Shown one piece after another: positions 36,161-46,656 of a stretch of 64,000 nucleotides of DNA (within the stretch, counting starts at the first letter, position 1; every line of letters begins with the position of its first letter). The notes under the pieces were generated by a model. The model worked only from the letters and a program-made list of their open reading frames with translations. It was not told the DNA's origin and made no database searches. Both the position numbers and the translations under genes were made by a program. Source of the stretch: an uncultured Clostridia bacterium (GTDB taxonomy: Bacteria; Bacillota; Clostridia; Christensenellales; CAG-138); the NCBI GenBank assembly GCA_946411635.1, contig CAMKES010000007.1:19075-83074 (forward strand), read 5' to 3'.

Positions 36161-37531
36161 TCAGCCGGTAAACGGGTCGTCCTGGTGCGGCATGGACGTG
36201 ACGCTCGGCTCGTCGGACGGCTCGTCCGACGGCGTCTCGACCGGTTCGTCGCCCGGTTCGGTCGGCGTTGCGTCCGGATCGGTCGGACCCGGCGTCACGG
36301 GAGGCGGCGTCGGCACGACGTACCCCGCCTCGAACGGCGAAACGGTGATGCCGCCCTTGCTGTACAGATAGATCGTGACGGTGGTATACCCCTTGCGAAC
36401 GTACGCGGAGGCTTCGTTCATGATCGTGTCCCAGTTCTTCTGCAGCCGGGAAAGCCACGTTTCGAGGTTTGCCGTGTCGCCGACCTCGATCGTGTACGGC
36501 ATGCCTTCGAGATACATGCGGATCTGCATCAGCTCCGTCATGTCGATGCGGCTGATGCGCGGCGTCCGTTCCAGCAGGTCGAGCTCCTTGAGCTTCTGCA
36601 GGATCCGGATCAGCGCGGCGACCTGAATGTCGCTTGAGTCGCCGAGCCGCGCGCCGTTGACCGCGCTTGAAATGCTCATGCCCTCGGCGATCAGAAGTCC
36701 GCCCACGTTTTCCGCTTCGGCGTTCAGAACGGTGCCGTTCTCGTCGATGATCGCGAAGTTCTCCTTGTCCGGACCCCAGCGCACGCACGCCGCTTCGGCG
36801 CGTTTGCTGACGGTGATTTTGATCGTAGACGGGAAGGAATAGCGCACGGTCGCGTCCAGATACGGATCGTTGTCGCGGATGCGCTGTTCGATGTCGCGCA
36901 TGCTCATGAGCAGCGCGCTGCGCTTGCCGATCTTCGTGTCAAGACCGGAAAGCTCGACGATCCGCTCCTCCGTATAGCCGGCCGGAACGTTGACCACTTC
37001 CACCTTCGACACGCGCGTGATGAACCACGTGAGACCCAGAAGTCCCGCGACCGCGAGCGCGCCCAGAACGAAGGTCGACGCGCTGCGGCGGCGTTTTTTC
37101 TTTCGCTCCGCCTTCCGGAGCGCGGCCTGCATCGCTTCCTCTTTGGCGCGTTTCTTCGCGCGGATCTCGGCGCGTCTTCTCGCTTCGTCGTATTCGCGCT
37201 TCGCCTCGGTGTCGTGCTCGACGACGGTCGTCGTCGCCTTCGGCACGTTCTTGCGCTTGCCGTAACGCGCGTTCTTTTTGCCGATCCGTCTGCCGTAGCG
37301 GTCGAACCGGAACGCGGGCTCCGTTTTATTCTGCTGCGGCGCGGGTTCGGAGGGCTCGTCCGCTTCGGGCGCGTCGATCGTTTCGGGCGCGTCCGGTTCG
37401 CCGGAGTCGTATTCCGGCTCCGGCTGCGGCGCGGGTTCGTCGTCGCCGAACAGATCGATCGTCGGCGTCGTGCCCGCGTCCCTGTCAAACAGGAAGCTCG
37501 CCTGCTCCCGTTTGCCGCGTTTTTTCTTCAT
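36161..37531 (-). CDS. ftsQ: FtsQ/DivIB-type cell division protein (POTRA)
   Basis: Basic N-terminus, single TM, VEVVNVPAGYTEERIVELSGLDTKIGKRSALLMSMRDIEQRIRDNDPYLDATVRYSFPSTIKITVSKRAEAA. Confidence 0.88.
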   Translation of the reverse strand: MKKKRGKREQASFLFDRDAGTTPTIDLFGDDEPAPQPEPEYDSGEPDAPETIDAPEADEPSEPAPQQNKTEPAFRFDRYGRRIGKKNARYGKRKNVPKATTTVVEHDTEAKREYDEARRRAEIRAKKRAKEEAMQAALRKAERKKKRRRSASTFVLGALAVAGLLGLTWFITRVSKVEVVNVPAGYTEERIVELSGLDTKIGKRSALLMSMRDIEQRIRDNDPYLDATVRYSFPSTIKITVSKRAEAACVRWGPDKENFAIIDENGTVLNAEAENVGGLLIAEGMSISSAVNGARLGDSSDIQVAALIRILQKLKELDLLERTPRISRIDMTELMQIRMYLEGMPYTIEVGDTANLETWLSRLQKNWDTIMNEASAYVRKGYTTVTIYLYSKGGITVSPFEAGYVVPTPPPVTPGPTDPDATPTEPGDEPVETPSDEPSDEPSVTSMPHQDDPFTG

Positions 37532-38792
37532 CGTCAAGGTTTTCTTCCTTTCGTGCGATCGACCCGCCGAGCGAGCCGATCACCTCGTCCATTCGTTCAT
37601 ATCCGCGCTCGATGCGCTCCGCATGCCCGATCACCGTCTCGCCTTCGGCAAAGAGCCCGGCGAGCACCAGCGCCGCGCCGCCGCGCAGGTCGTGCGCCGT
37701 GACCGATGCCCCGTGCAGACGCTCCGCGCCCGTGAGGATCGCCGTGCGGTCGAGGATGCGGTTTTTCGCACCCATTTTGTTCAGTTCCTGCGCGTGGCGG
37801 AACCGGTTTTCAAAAACGTTTTCCACGATCACCGAGGTCCCGTTCGCCCTGCTCAATACCGCGAACAGCAGCGGCTGCAGGTCGGTCGGAAAGCCCGGAT
37901 ACGGACGCGTTTCGGTAAAGCCGACGCTTCGGATCCGCTCCGGCGCGCGCACGCGCACCGAGCCGCGGCCGCGCGTGACCGCGCATCCGCTTTCCGTGAG
38001 CTTGGACAGAAGCGGCTCCACGGTTTCCGGCCGCGTGTCCGTGACCGTGACGTCGCCGCCGGTGATCGCCGCGGCGAGCAGGTACGTGCCCGTCACGATG
38101 CGGTCCGGCATGATGCGAAACGCCGTGCCGTGCCCGGTTTCGACGCCGTCGATCACGACCGTCGGCGTGCCCGCGCCGTCCACGCGAAAGCCGCAGGCGT
38201 TCAGAAACGCGCCGAGATCGGCGATCTCCGGCTCGCACGCCGCGTTGCGGATCGTCGTCCGCCCCTTTGCGCGGCAGGCGGCAAGCATGACGTTTTCGGT
38301 CGCGCCGACGCTCGGATACTCGAGGTCGACGACGGCGCCGGTCAGCTTTCCGCGGCAGACGATGCGTCCGCCCTGTTCCCGGATCTGCGCGTTCAGCCGC
38401 CGGAGACCTTTGAGATGCAGGTCGATCGGACGGTTGCCGATCTCGCAGCCGCCCGGATACGGCGCATCCGCCGCGCCGAAGCGCGAGAGCACCGAGCCGA
38501 GCAGAAAGATCGACGAGCGCAGTTCGCCCGAAAGCGCCGTCGGCAGCACCCAGTTTTCCGCCGTGCGGCTGTCGACGATCAGCGCGTTTGCGCCGCGCAC
38601 GACGGTCACGCCCAGCGCTTCGAGGATGCGCAGCATGTTCTCCACGTCGCGAAGCGCCGGACAGTTGGTAAGCGTGACGGGCTCCTCAACGAGAAGCGTC
38701 GCGGCGAGGATCGGCAGAGCGGCGTTTTTCGAGCCCTGCACCGGGACCGTTCCGGAGAGAACGGCGCCGCCGCGAATGATCCAATCTGACAT
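37485..38792 (-). CDS. murA: UDP-N-acetylglucosamine 1-carboxyvinyltransferase, second copy in window
   Basis: MSDWIIRGGAVLSGTVPVQGSKNAALPILAATLL...YPGGCEIGNRPIDLHLKGL...RPYPGFPTDLQPLLFA. Confidence 0.93.
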   Translation of the reverse strand: MSDWIIRGGAVLSGTVPVQGSKNAALPILAATLLVEEPVTLTNCPALRDVENMLRILEALGVTVVRGANALIVDSRTAENWVLPTALSGELRSSIFLLGSVLSRFGAADAPYPGGCEIGNRPIDLHLKGLRRLNAQIREQGGRIVCRGKLTGAVVDLEYPSVGATENVMLAACRAKGRTTIRNAACEPEIADLGAFLNACGFRVDGAGTPTVVIDGVETGHGTAFRIMPDRIVTGTYLLAAAITGGDVTVTDTRPETVEPLLSKLTESGCAVTRGRGSVRVRAPERIRSVGFTETRPYPGFPTDLQPLLFAVLSRANGTSVIVENVFENRFRHAQELNKMGAKNRILDRTAILTGAERLHGASVTAHDLRGGAALVLAGLFAEGETVIGHAERIERGYERMDEVIGSLGGSIARKEENLDDEEKTRQTGAGELPV

Positions 38793-38850
38793 ATTCCCGA
38801 GTCCCTTCCGCATGATACTGCATCATATGCGGAGGGTTTGCGGTTCGTGC

Positions 38851-40011
38851 TTATCCGCGCGGGTTCGTATCGCGCGAGATGCTCAGAAGAAGACCCATTG
38901 CGGCAAGGAACACCAGAAGCGACGTGCCTCCCGCCGAGATGAACGGAAGCGCCTGCCCCGTCGTGGGCAGAAGCCCCGTGACGACGCCGATGTTGACGAA
39001 GACCTGGAACCCGAAAACGATCGAGATACCGGCCGCCAGCAGGCTTCCGAACCGGTTGCGGCAGCGCATCGCGATCACGATGCCGCGGAACACGATCCAG
39101 CCGTACATCAGAATGACGATCAGCCCGCCGACGAAGCCGAATTCCTCGCACAGGATCGCGAAGATGAAGTCCGACTCGCCGTAGGTCATGTACAGCAGCT
39201 TCTGATAGCTGTTGTTGAGGCCCTTGCCGAAGAAGCCGCCGGAGCCGATCGCATAATACGACTGCAGCAGCTGGTAGCCCGTGCCCTGCGGGTCGTTCTC
39301 CGGATTGGAGAACGACGTCATGCGCGCGACGCGGTACGGCTGGGAAAACGCCAGTACGAGCACCACGGCGACCGCAATGCCGCCGAGGATCAGAAGCTGC
39401 TTCCAGTCGCAGCCGCCGAGATACAGAAGCACGACGCCGATGAAGCCGATGATGACCGCCATGGACATGTTCGGCTGCAGCATGACGAGTCCCGCGATGA
39501 CGCCGATCGCGATCAGCATCGGAGCCATGCCGAAGCGGAACGTGTTCATTTCATTGCGGTGACGCGACATGTACGAGCACATGAAGATCATGAGACCGAA
39601 CTTCGCGAGCTCGCTCGGCTGGATCGAGATGCCGGCAAAGTTCAGCCAGCGCTTGCCGCCGTTCAGGTCCTGCCCCCACAGAAGGACCATGACGAGCAGG
39701 ATGATCGAGATCGCAAGGAACACCGAGCGCAGCCGCTCGATGACGCGGTAGTTGATCAGCGAGATGAGCAGCATGGTCGGATACCCGACGATCAGATACA
39801 CGAGCTGGCGCTTCAGATAATACGAGCTGTCGTTGTTTGCGCCGGAGTAGTGCTGCGCGTAGTAGTAGCTGGCGGAAAAGATCATGACGAGACCGAACGC
39901 GCACAGCACGGAAACCATGAGCAGGATGGAAAAATCCATCTTGCCGCGGGAAAGCCGCGCGGTCCGCATCCGCGTCAGGATCGATTCTTTTTTCGCCGTT
40001 CTTGCCGCCAT
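38851..40011 (-). CDS. ftsW: FtsW/RodA/SpoVE-family lipid II polymerase
   Basis: LVMIFSASYYYAQ...NGGKRWLNFAGISIQPSELAKFGLMIF...LLPTTGQALPFISAGGTSLL. Confidence 0.95.
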   Translation of the reverse strand: MAARTAKKESILTRMRTARLSRGKMDFSILLMVSVLCAFGLVMIFSASYYYAQHYSGANNDSSYYLKRQLVYLIVGYPTMLLISLINYRVIERLRSVFLAISIILLVMVLLWGQDLNGGKRWLNFAGISIQPSELAKFGLMIFMCSYMSRHRNEMNTFRFGMAPMLIAIGVIAGLVMLQPNMSMAVIIGFIGVVLLYLGGCDWKQLLILGGIAVAVVLVLAFSQPYRVARMTSFSNPENDPQGTGYQLLQSYYAIGSGGFFGKGLNNSYQKLLYMTYGESDFIFAILCEEFGFVGGLIVILMYGWIVFRGIVIAMRCRNRFGSLLAAGISIVFGFQVFVNIGVVTGLLPTTGQALPFISAGGTSLLVFLAAMGLLLSISRDTNPRG

Positions 40012-40023
40012 TCTTCCTCCGGT

Positions 40024-41373
40024 TTATTCGTATGCGCGCGCGATCTCTTTGAATACTCTGCCGCGCGTTTCGTAATTGTCGAACATATCCCAGCTTGCGC
40101 ACGCCGGGCTCAGAAGCACGCAGTCGCCGCTTTCGGCGAGATCGCGCGCCTTGTCGACCGCGTCGCGGAACGTGTCCGCCGTGTGCATCAGATGCGCGTA
40201 CCCGTGCGCCTTCGCGCATTCGAGGATCTGGGCCTTCGTGTCGCCGAGCACGACGCACGCCTTGACGATCGGCGTGAACGCGTCGAACAGCTCGTCGAAG
40301 CCGATGTGCTTGTCGTAGCCGCCCAGCAGCAGGACCGTCGGCTTTTTCATCGCCTCGATCGCGCGGACCGTGCTCGCCGGATTCGTGCCCTTCGAATCGT
40401 TGATGTAATCGACGCCGCCCTTCGTGCAGACGTACTCGATGCGGTGCTCGACGCCCGCGAACGTGCGGAACACCTCGCGGATCGTTTCGGGCGCGATCCC
40501 CTGCGACAGCGCAAGCAGCGCGCAGAGCATGGCGTTTTCGAGGTTGTGTCCGCCGGGGATGCGGATCTCGTCCGCCGGCATCAGCTCGCGCTCCTCGCCG
40601 TTCATGCGGTAAACGAGCATGCCGTTCCGCACGAACATGCCGGTTTCGACCTCCGTTTTCCGCGAGAAGTACAGCACGTGCGCCGGCGTGCGGCTTGCGA
40701 AGCCGCGCACCGTTTCGTCGTCCCAGTTCAGAACGGCGTAATCGTCCGCGGTCTGATTGTCCAGGATCTTTGCCTTGGCTTCGATGTAGTTCTCCATCGT
40801 GCCGAAGTGGTCGAGGTGATCCGGCGTGATGTTGCATACGCCCGCCGCCTTCGCGTGGAAGCGGACGTTGCCCTCGAGCTGCAGCGCGGCCGTCTCCGCG
40901 ACGACCACGTCGCCGGGCTGCGTTTCGAGCGCGTGCGCCGAGATCGCGACGCCGATGTTGCCGAGCACGAAGGTCTTCCGCCCCGCCGCCTTGAACAGCT
41001 CGCCGGTGAGCGCGGTGCAGGTGGTCTTGCCGTTGGTGCCGGTGATGCAAACGAAGTCCGCCTTCGAATAGCGGTAGCCGAGCTCGATCTCGGAGATGAC
41101 CTCGATGCCGCGGCGCTTCGCCTCGACGATAAAGTTGCGCGTCATCGGAATGATCGGACTCGGGATCAGAAGGTCCACGCCGTCCAGCAGATCCATCGGG
41201 TTCGCGCCGAGCTTGACCTCGTACGCGATGCCGGAGAGCTGGTCGAACAGGCCCTTGATCTCGGGCTTCATGTCGTTGACGATGATGCGGTAATTGTCCT
41301 GATACAGAAGACGCGCCGCGGCGATGCCGCTCTTGGCCATGCCGACGATCAGCGCGGTTTTTTGCTTTGCCAT
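40024..41373 (-). CDS. murD: UDP-N-acetylmuramoyl-L-alanine--D-glutamate ligase
   Basis: VGMAKSGIAAARLLY...VCITGTNGKTTCTALTGELF...NDSKGTNPASTVRAIEAM. Confidence 0.96.
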   Translation of the reverse strand: MAKQKTALIVGMAKSGIAAARLLYQDNYRIIVNDMKPEIKGLFDQLSGIAYEVKLGANPMDLLDGVDLLIPSPIIPMTRNFIVEAKRRGIEVISEIELGYRYSKADFVCITGTNGKTTCTALTGELFKAAGRKTFVLGNIGVAISAHALETQPGDVVVAETAALQLEGNVRFHAKAAGVCNITPDHLDHFGTMENYIEAKAKILDNQTADDYAVLNWDDETVRGFASRTPAHVLYFSRKTEVETGMFVRNGMLVYRMNGEERELMPADEIRIPGGHNLENAMLCALLALSQGIAPETIREVFRTFAGVEHRIEYVCTKGGVDYINDSKGTNPASTVRAIEAMKKPTVLLLGGYDKHIGFDELFDAFTPIVKACVVLGDTKAQILECAKAHGYAHLMHTADTFRDAVDKARDLAESGDCVLLSPACASWDMFDNYETRGRVFKEIARAYE

Positions 41374-41382
41374 AACTCCTCC

Positions 41383-42405
41383 TTATTTGCAGAACCAGAA
41401 GATCAGAAGCGCGCAGGCGCTTGCGATCGCGGTCACGACGGTGTACATGGAAACGATCCTCGTTTCCGGCGCGCCGCCGAGCTCGAAATGATGATGCAGC
41501 GGAGCCATGCGGAAGATGCGCTTATGCCGGAGCTTGTAGGAGCCGACCTGCAGGATGACCGACACGCTCGACGCGACGTACATGACGCCCATCAGCGGGA
41601 GCAGCAGCGACGTGCGGGTCAAAAGCGCCATCGCGCTGACCGCGCCGCCCAGCGTGAACGCGCCGAGGTCGCCCATGAACACCTTCGCAGGATAGGAATT
41701 GTGGATGAGAAAGCCGAGGCACGCGCCGGTGACCGCAAGCGAGAACACCGCCATGCCGGAAAGTCCGTTGAGCAGGGATACGGTCTCCTCCGCGACGGCG
41801 CCCGCGCCGCCGAAGGCCGAGACGAACAGAACGATCATGACGCCGGTCGCAAGCGAATACACCGACGTGACCGAGGAGGAAAGGCCGTCCAGCCCGTCGA
41901 TCAGGTTGACGGAGTTGACCGCCGCGATGATGACGAACATCGCGAACGGAATGAAGAAGACGCCGAGATCCGCCTTGTCAAGCCAGATCGTGCTGCCGAC
42001 CATGGGATGATAATACAGCGCGATCGCGAAGCCGAGCGAGAGCACGAACTGCGCGGCGATCTTCTGCCACGCGTGCAGGCCCATCGACCGCTTCTTCATG
42101 ATCTTGATGAAGTCGTCCAGAAATCCCACGAGCCCGAACAACGCCGTCATCAGCAGCGCCCACACCGAAAGCCGGTAGCTCGCGCCCGAAAAGATCAGCG
42201 TTGCGATCACGATCGCGATCAGAAGCATGACGCCGCCCATCGTGGGCGTGTTCTGCTTCTTGAGATGCGTCTGCGGTCCGTCGTCGCGCACGTTCTGCCC
42301 GAATTTCAGCCGGTGCAGGATCGGGATCACGATCGGGCCCAGCAGCGCGGATACGCCGAATGCGACGATCAGCGCCAGCAGGGAATTGACAACGATGTTT
42401 TCCAT
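41383..42405 (-). CDS. mraY: Phospho-N-acetylmuramoyl-pentapeptide-transferase
   Basis: QTHLKKQNTPTMGGVMLL...VGFLDDFIKIMKKRSMGL...NAVNLIDGLDGL-type motif (NSVNLIDGLDGLSSS), MAPLHHHFEL. Confidence 0.97.
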   Translation of the reverse strand: MENIVVNSLLALIVAFGVSALLGPIVIPILHRLKFGQNVRDDGPQTHLKKQNTPTMGGVMLLIAIVIATLIFSGASYRLSVWALLMTALFGLVGFLDDFIKIMKKRSMGLHAWQKIAAQFVLSLGFAIALYYHPMVGSTIWLDKADLGVFFIPFAMFVIIAAVNSVNLIDGLDGLSSSVTSVYSLATGVMIVLFVSAFGGAGAVAEETVSLLNGLSGMAVFSLAVTGACLGFLIHNSYPAKVFMGDLGAFTLGGAVSAMALLTRTSLLLPLMGVMYVASSVSVILQVGSYKLRHKRIFRMAPLHHHFELGGAPETRIVSMYTVVTAIASACALLIFWFCK

Positions 42406-42420
42406 GAAAAACGCCCCCTC

Positions 42421-43854
42421 TTACTGTTTCAGGATCTCCTCAACGATCTCGCGGTCGTCGAAGTGATGCTTGACACCGTTGATCTCCTGATAATTCTCAT
42501 GCCCCTTGCCCGCGATCACCAGCACGTCGTCCGGCTCGAGGATCGAAAGCGCGTACGCGATCGCGTCTCTGCGGTTGACGATCGAAACGTACGGCGTGCC
42601 GCTTTTCTGCACGCCGAGTTCCACGGCGCGGACGATCTCGTCCGGATTCTCGGTGCGCGGGTTGTCGCTCGTGACGACGACGAAATCCGAATGCCGCCCG
42701 CCGATCTCGCCCATGATCGGGCGTTTCGTGCGGTCGCGGTCGCCGCCGCAGCCGAACAGGGATACGACGCGCGCTTTCGCGAACTGCCGCACCGACGTCA
42801 GCACGTTCTGGAGCGCGTCGGGCGTGTGCGCGTAATCCACGTAGACCGAGAACGGACGGCCGTTCGTGTCGACGGACTGGAGCCGTCCCGAAACGCCGGA
42901 AAGCGATTCGAGGCCCTTGATGATGTCCGCGAACGAAGCGCCGACCGCCTGCATCATCGCCGCCGCGCCCATCGCGTTGTACACCGAGAACAGTCCCGAG
43001 ATGTGCATGCGCACGGGACCCTCGCCGTTCGGCGTGCGCAGGTGGAAGCGGACGCCGTCGGTGCGGATGTCGATGTTCAGCGCGGTATAGTCCGCGCGGT
43101 GCTGAATGCCCATCGTCCGGACCGGGATGGTAAGCCCGTCCGTCATGCGCTCCGCATACGCGTCGTCGACGTTGACGATCGCGAGGTCGCTCTGTTTGAA
43201 CAAAAGCTTTTTCGCTTCGAGATAGTGATCGAAGGTCTTATGGTAATCGAGATGGTCCTGCGTGAGATTCGTGAAGAGACCGACGCGGAACGGGATCCCC
43301 GCGACGCGGTCCTGCACGAGCGCGTGGCTCGAAACCTCCATTACGACGAGGTCCACGTTCTCGTCCGCCATGCGGCGCAGCAGCGCGAACAGATCCGCCG
43401 ATTCCGGCGTGGTGCGGCCGGTCTCGAGCATCGTGTCGCCGATCATGTTGCGGATCGTGCCGATGAGCCCGACCTTTTTGCCCGCCGCTTCCGCGATGGA
43501 TTTGACCATGTAGGTCGTGCTGGTCTTGCCGTTCGTGCCGGTCACGCCGAGCATGATCATCTCGCGCTCGGGATGCCCGAAGAACGCCGCGGCGGCGTGC
43601 GCCATCGCGACGCGTCCGTCCGGCACGACGATCTGCGGCACGTCGAGCGGCAGGAGCCGTTCCACGATCAGCGCGGACGCGCCCCGGTCCACCGCCTGCG
43701 CGGCGAAATTGTGCCCGTCGGACACGAGCCCCTGCATACAGCAGAACAGGCTGCCCTTCTGCACCTTTCGCGAATCGTATTCGACCGACGTGATCTCTGC
43801 GTCGCCGCCGGTGACCGGTTGTCCGAGCTCCGCGGCAATATTGGATAACAGCAT
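42421..43854 (-). CDS. murE: UDP-N-acetylmuramoyl-tripeptide synthetase, meso-DAP-type motif
   Basis: LGVTGTNGKTSTTYMVKSI...EVSSHALVQDRVAG...VVTSDNPRTENPDEI (DNPR). Confidence 0.95.
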   Translation of the reverse strand: MLLSNIAAELGQPVTGGDAEITSVEYDSRKVQKGSLFCCMQGLVSDGHNFAAQAVDRGASALIVERLLPLDVPQIVVPDGRVAMAHAAAAFFGHPEREMIMLGVTGTNGKTSTTYMVKSIAEAAGKKVGLIGTIRNMIGDTMLETGRTTPESADLFALLRRMADENVDLVVMEVSSHALVQDRVAGIPFRVGLFTNLTQDHLDYHKTFDHYLEAKKLLFKQSDLAIVNVDDAYAERMTDGLTIPVRTMGIQHRADYTALNIDIRTDGVRFHLRTPNGEGPVRMHISGLFSVYNAMGAAAMMQAVGASFADIIKGLESLSGVSGRLQSVDTNGRPFSVYVDYAHTPDALQNVLTSVRQFAKARVVSLFGCGGDRDRTKRPIMGEIGGRHSDFVVVTSDNPRTENPDEIVRAVELGVQKSGTPYVSIVNRRDAIAYALSILEPDDVLVIAGKGHENYQEINGVKHHFDDREIVEEILKQ

Positions 43855-43885
43855 TGCTTCTCCCCCTGTTTCGTTCGTTTCTGTA

Positions 43886-46123
43886 TCACTCTTTGACCTG
43901 GAACTGTACGTGCACGACCGTTCCGATCGGGACTTCCGTTCCGTCCGGAATATCCTGCTCGAAAACCTCGCCCGCACAGTTCGTGCGGTCGTAATCCAGG
44001 ATCAGACCGACCTTCTTCAGCGCGTCAAGCGCGTCGATGCGGTCCTTTCCGATCAGTTTCGGTACTTTGACCGTTTCCGTTTCCTCTTCGACCTCGGCGA
44101 AGAACGAGTATCCGCTCGAGTACAGCATGACCGTGCTGCCGCGCACGACCTGCGTGTTCGCCGCGGGCGACTGGTTCGTGACCGTGGACTGCTCCTCGGC
44201 CTCGAGATAGATCCCCGTCAGACCCGCGTCGCTCAAAGCCTTGTTCGCGTCCTTGACGGTAAGCCCGCGCACGTTCGGCACGACGGCGATCCGGCTTTCG
44301 ATGTCGGGCGCGATGCCCGCGTACGACAGCGACGCGGCAAGCACCTGCTGTACGAACGGCGCGGCGACCGTGCTGCCGTACACCTGCGGCACCTGCGGCT
44401 CGTCGACGATGATCAGACAGACGAACTGCGGATCGTCGACCGGCGCGAAGCCGATGAACGACGCGATGAGCTTGCTCGACGAAACGTTGCCGTTCTCGTC
44501 GTATTTCTGAGACGTGCCGGTCTTGCCGCCGACCGAATAGCCGGGGACCTGCGCGTTTCTGCCGCTGCCGCGCTCCACGACGCCGCGCAGAAGCGAACGG
44601 ATCGTTTCGGACGTGCTCTTCGAAATCACCTGCCGCACGACGGTGCGCTCGTTTCGAAGCAGCACGTTGCCGTCCCGGTCGACGATCTCGGAGACGATGT
44701 ACGGCTTCAGAAGCTCGCCGCCGTTGATGCAGGCGGAGAACGCCGCGCAGAGCTGCATGCCGGTGCAGCTGACGCTCTGCCCGAACCCGATGCGCGCAAG
44801 GTCGGCGTCGCGGACGTATTTCTTGTGCATGACGCTGCCGCTCGTTTCGCCCATGACGCCGCTTCCGGTCGGCTCGTCGAAGCCGAAACGGTAGATATAG
44901 TCGTAGAACGTGTCGACGCCCATTTTAAGCGCCATCGACATGAACGCCGGGTTGCAGCTGTTCGCGACGGCGTCCGCAAGGGATTCCTCGCCGTGACCGC
45001 CGGACTTCCAGCACTTGATGCGCTCGCCGCGCACCAGCAGCGAGCCGCTGCACTTGAACCGCGTCGCCTGCGTGACCGTGCCGGTCTCCAGCGCGGCCGC
45101 AAGCGTAATGACCTTGAACGCCGAGCCCGGCTCGTACGTGTCGGTGACGATGCGGTTCTTCGAAAGCTCCAGCAGCGTTTTCGCGTCGGAACGCGGCGGG
45201 TTCGAGGAGTCGAACGTCGGATACGTGCCGATCGCGAGGATCTCGCCCGTGTTCGGGTTCATCAGGATCCCCTGCACGCTCTTGGCGTTGTTGATGTAGC
45301 ACGCCTCCTGCAGCGCGTTCTCGAGAATGCCCTGGTAGCCGGTGTCGGTCGTGAGAATGAGATCCGCGCCGGGGATCGGGTCGATGTATTCCTCTTCGCC
45401 GCCGGGGACCGGGTTGTTGTCGCGGTCGGTGTCCGCCTTCTGATAGCCGTTCTCGCCGGCGAGATATTTGTTGTAGGTCAGCTCGACGCCGGTCTGTCCG
45501 TCGCCGTCGATGTTCGTAAAGCCGATCAGCTGCGCGTAGTAGCCGGTCTCCGGATAGTCGCGCTTGACGTCGGAATAATAGCTTACGCCGCTGCCGAGCT
45601 GCATGGAATTGAGCTTTGAAATGACTTCCTTGTCGACCTGGTCCTTGATCTTGACCTGCGACAGAAGCACGCGCTCGTGCGTCGTCTTATCCTTCTCGCG
45701 CGTTTTCGTCAGCTTTGCGTACACCACGTCGTAGTTCAGTTCCAGATACGTCGACAGGATATACGCGATGCGCTCGCGGTCGGACTCCTGAATGTTCTGC
45801 GGATTCACGCAGACCTGATACGTCGTGTACGACGACGCGAGCACCGTGCCGTTGCGGTCGAGGATGCGGCCGCGCTCCGCCTTGACGGAGGTAACGCGCG
45901 TCCACTGGCGCATCGCCTTCTGCGTCCAGTTCTGCCCCTTGATGACGGACACGTCAAACAGCTTTCCGATGACGAGCAGAAACGCGACGGCGGAAAGGAG
46001 CATGGCGACGAGCAGTTTTCTTTTTTGCGGTGCGATCCGTACTTTCGGCGCGCCGGAGCGGCGCTTTTTTCGTCTTGCGCGCACGCCGGCGGTCCGGAGG
46101 ATCCGCAGTCGCGGAATCTTCAT
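43886..46123 (-). CDS. Class B penicillin-binding protein (FtsI/SpoVD-like) with two PASTA domains
   Basis: YEPGSAFKVITLAAALETG, SCNPAFMSMA, GGKTGTSQKYDENG; C-terminal PNVRGLTVKDANKALSDAGL and PKLIGKDRIDALDALKKVGL. Confidence 0.95.
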   Translation of the reverse strand: MKIPRLRILRTAGVRARRKKRRSGAPKVRIAPQKRKLLVAMLLSAVAFLLVIGKLFDVSVIKGQNWTQKAMRQWTRVTSVKAERGRILDRNGTVLASSYTTYQVCVNPQNIQESDRERIAYILSTYLELNYDVVYAKLTKTREKDKTTHERVLLSQVKIKDQVDKEVISKLNSMQLGSGVSYYSDVKRDYPETGYYAQLIGFTNIDGDGQTGVELTYNKYLAGENGYQKADTDRDNNPVPGGEEEYIDPIPGADLILTTDTGYQGILENALQEACYINNAKSVQGILMNPNTGEILAIGTYPTFDSSNPPRSDAKTLLELSKNRIVTDTYEPGSAFKVITLAAALETGTVTQATRFKCSGSLLVRGERIKCWKSGGHGEESLADAVANSCNPAFMSMALKMGVDTFYDYIYRFGFDEPTGSGVMGETSGSVMHKKYVRDADLARIGFGQSVSCTGMQLCAAFSACINGGELLKPYIVSEIVDRDGNVLLRNERTVVRQVISKSTSETIRSLLRGVVERGSGRNAQVPGYSVGGKTGTSQKYDENGNVSSSKLIASFIGFAPVDDPQFVCLIIVDEPQVPQVYGSTVAAPFVQQVLAASLSYAGIAPDIESRIAVVPNVRGLTVKDANKALSDAGLTGIYLEAEEQSTVTNQSPAANTQVVRGSTVMLYSSGYSFFAEVEEETETVKVPKLIGKDRIDALDALKKVGLILDYDRTNCAGEVFEQDIPDGTEVPIGTVVHVQFQVKE

Positions 46124-46638
46124 GGTTCATCTCCGTTCGGTGCGGGGGTCGAAGGCGCGGCCGTATCCGGCGCTGCCGTTCCCGGCGCGGCCGTGTCCGA
46201 CGCGTAATCGTCGCTTCCCCTGTACCAGTTCATCGTCATGCCGAGGGTGCGGCAGACGTCGTTGATCGTTGCAAAGTCGTTCATGGAGCTCTGCGTTTTT
46301 TTGAGCTGGGAGATCTGCTCGTTGAGCGTGTCGATCTCCTTGTTGACGGCGTTCGTATTGCTGACGATGCGCGCGTAATCCGCCGCGCCGAACAGCGCGA
46401 ACAGCGCGGTCGCGGCGATCACGAACACCGAGAGCAGGATCAGGATCTTGCTCGCGGACGTCAGCCGGACTTCGGTGCGGGCGGCGCGTTTTTTGCGCGG
46501 CTGCCGCGTCGGCTGCGGGCGGATCGGCATCGACGAATCCTCCAGAACGGGCGTGGGATTGCCCGTCTGGGTCGGCGAATAGATCCGGGTCTTTGCGCCG
46601 CCGGATTTCTGCCGCTCGTCGTTGAACCGAACGTCCAT
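46120..46638 (-). CDS. FtsL-like septum-formation protein
   Basis: Single TM followed by coiled coil (NKEIDTLNEQISQLKKTQSS); located between rsmH and the class B PBP. Confidence 0.7.
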   Translation of the reverse strand: MDVRFNDERQKSGGAKTRIYSPTQTGNPTPVLEDSSMPIRPQPTRQPRKKRAARTEVRLTSASKILILLSVFVIAATALFALFGAADYARIVSNTNAVNKEIDTLNEQISQLKKTQSSMNDFATINDVCRTLGMTMNWYRGSDDYASDTAAPGTAAPDTAAPSTPAPNGDEP

Positions 46639-46656
46639 GCCGATGCTCCTTTCTAA

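Noticed and set aside
37612-43848. 2078-aa plus-strand ORF antisense to the dcw cluster
   Set aside because: Composition (Arg/Asp/Ala/Val-rich) is typical of antisense frames in high-GC genes; the minus strand holds clear murA, ftsW, murD, mraY and murE.
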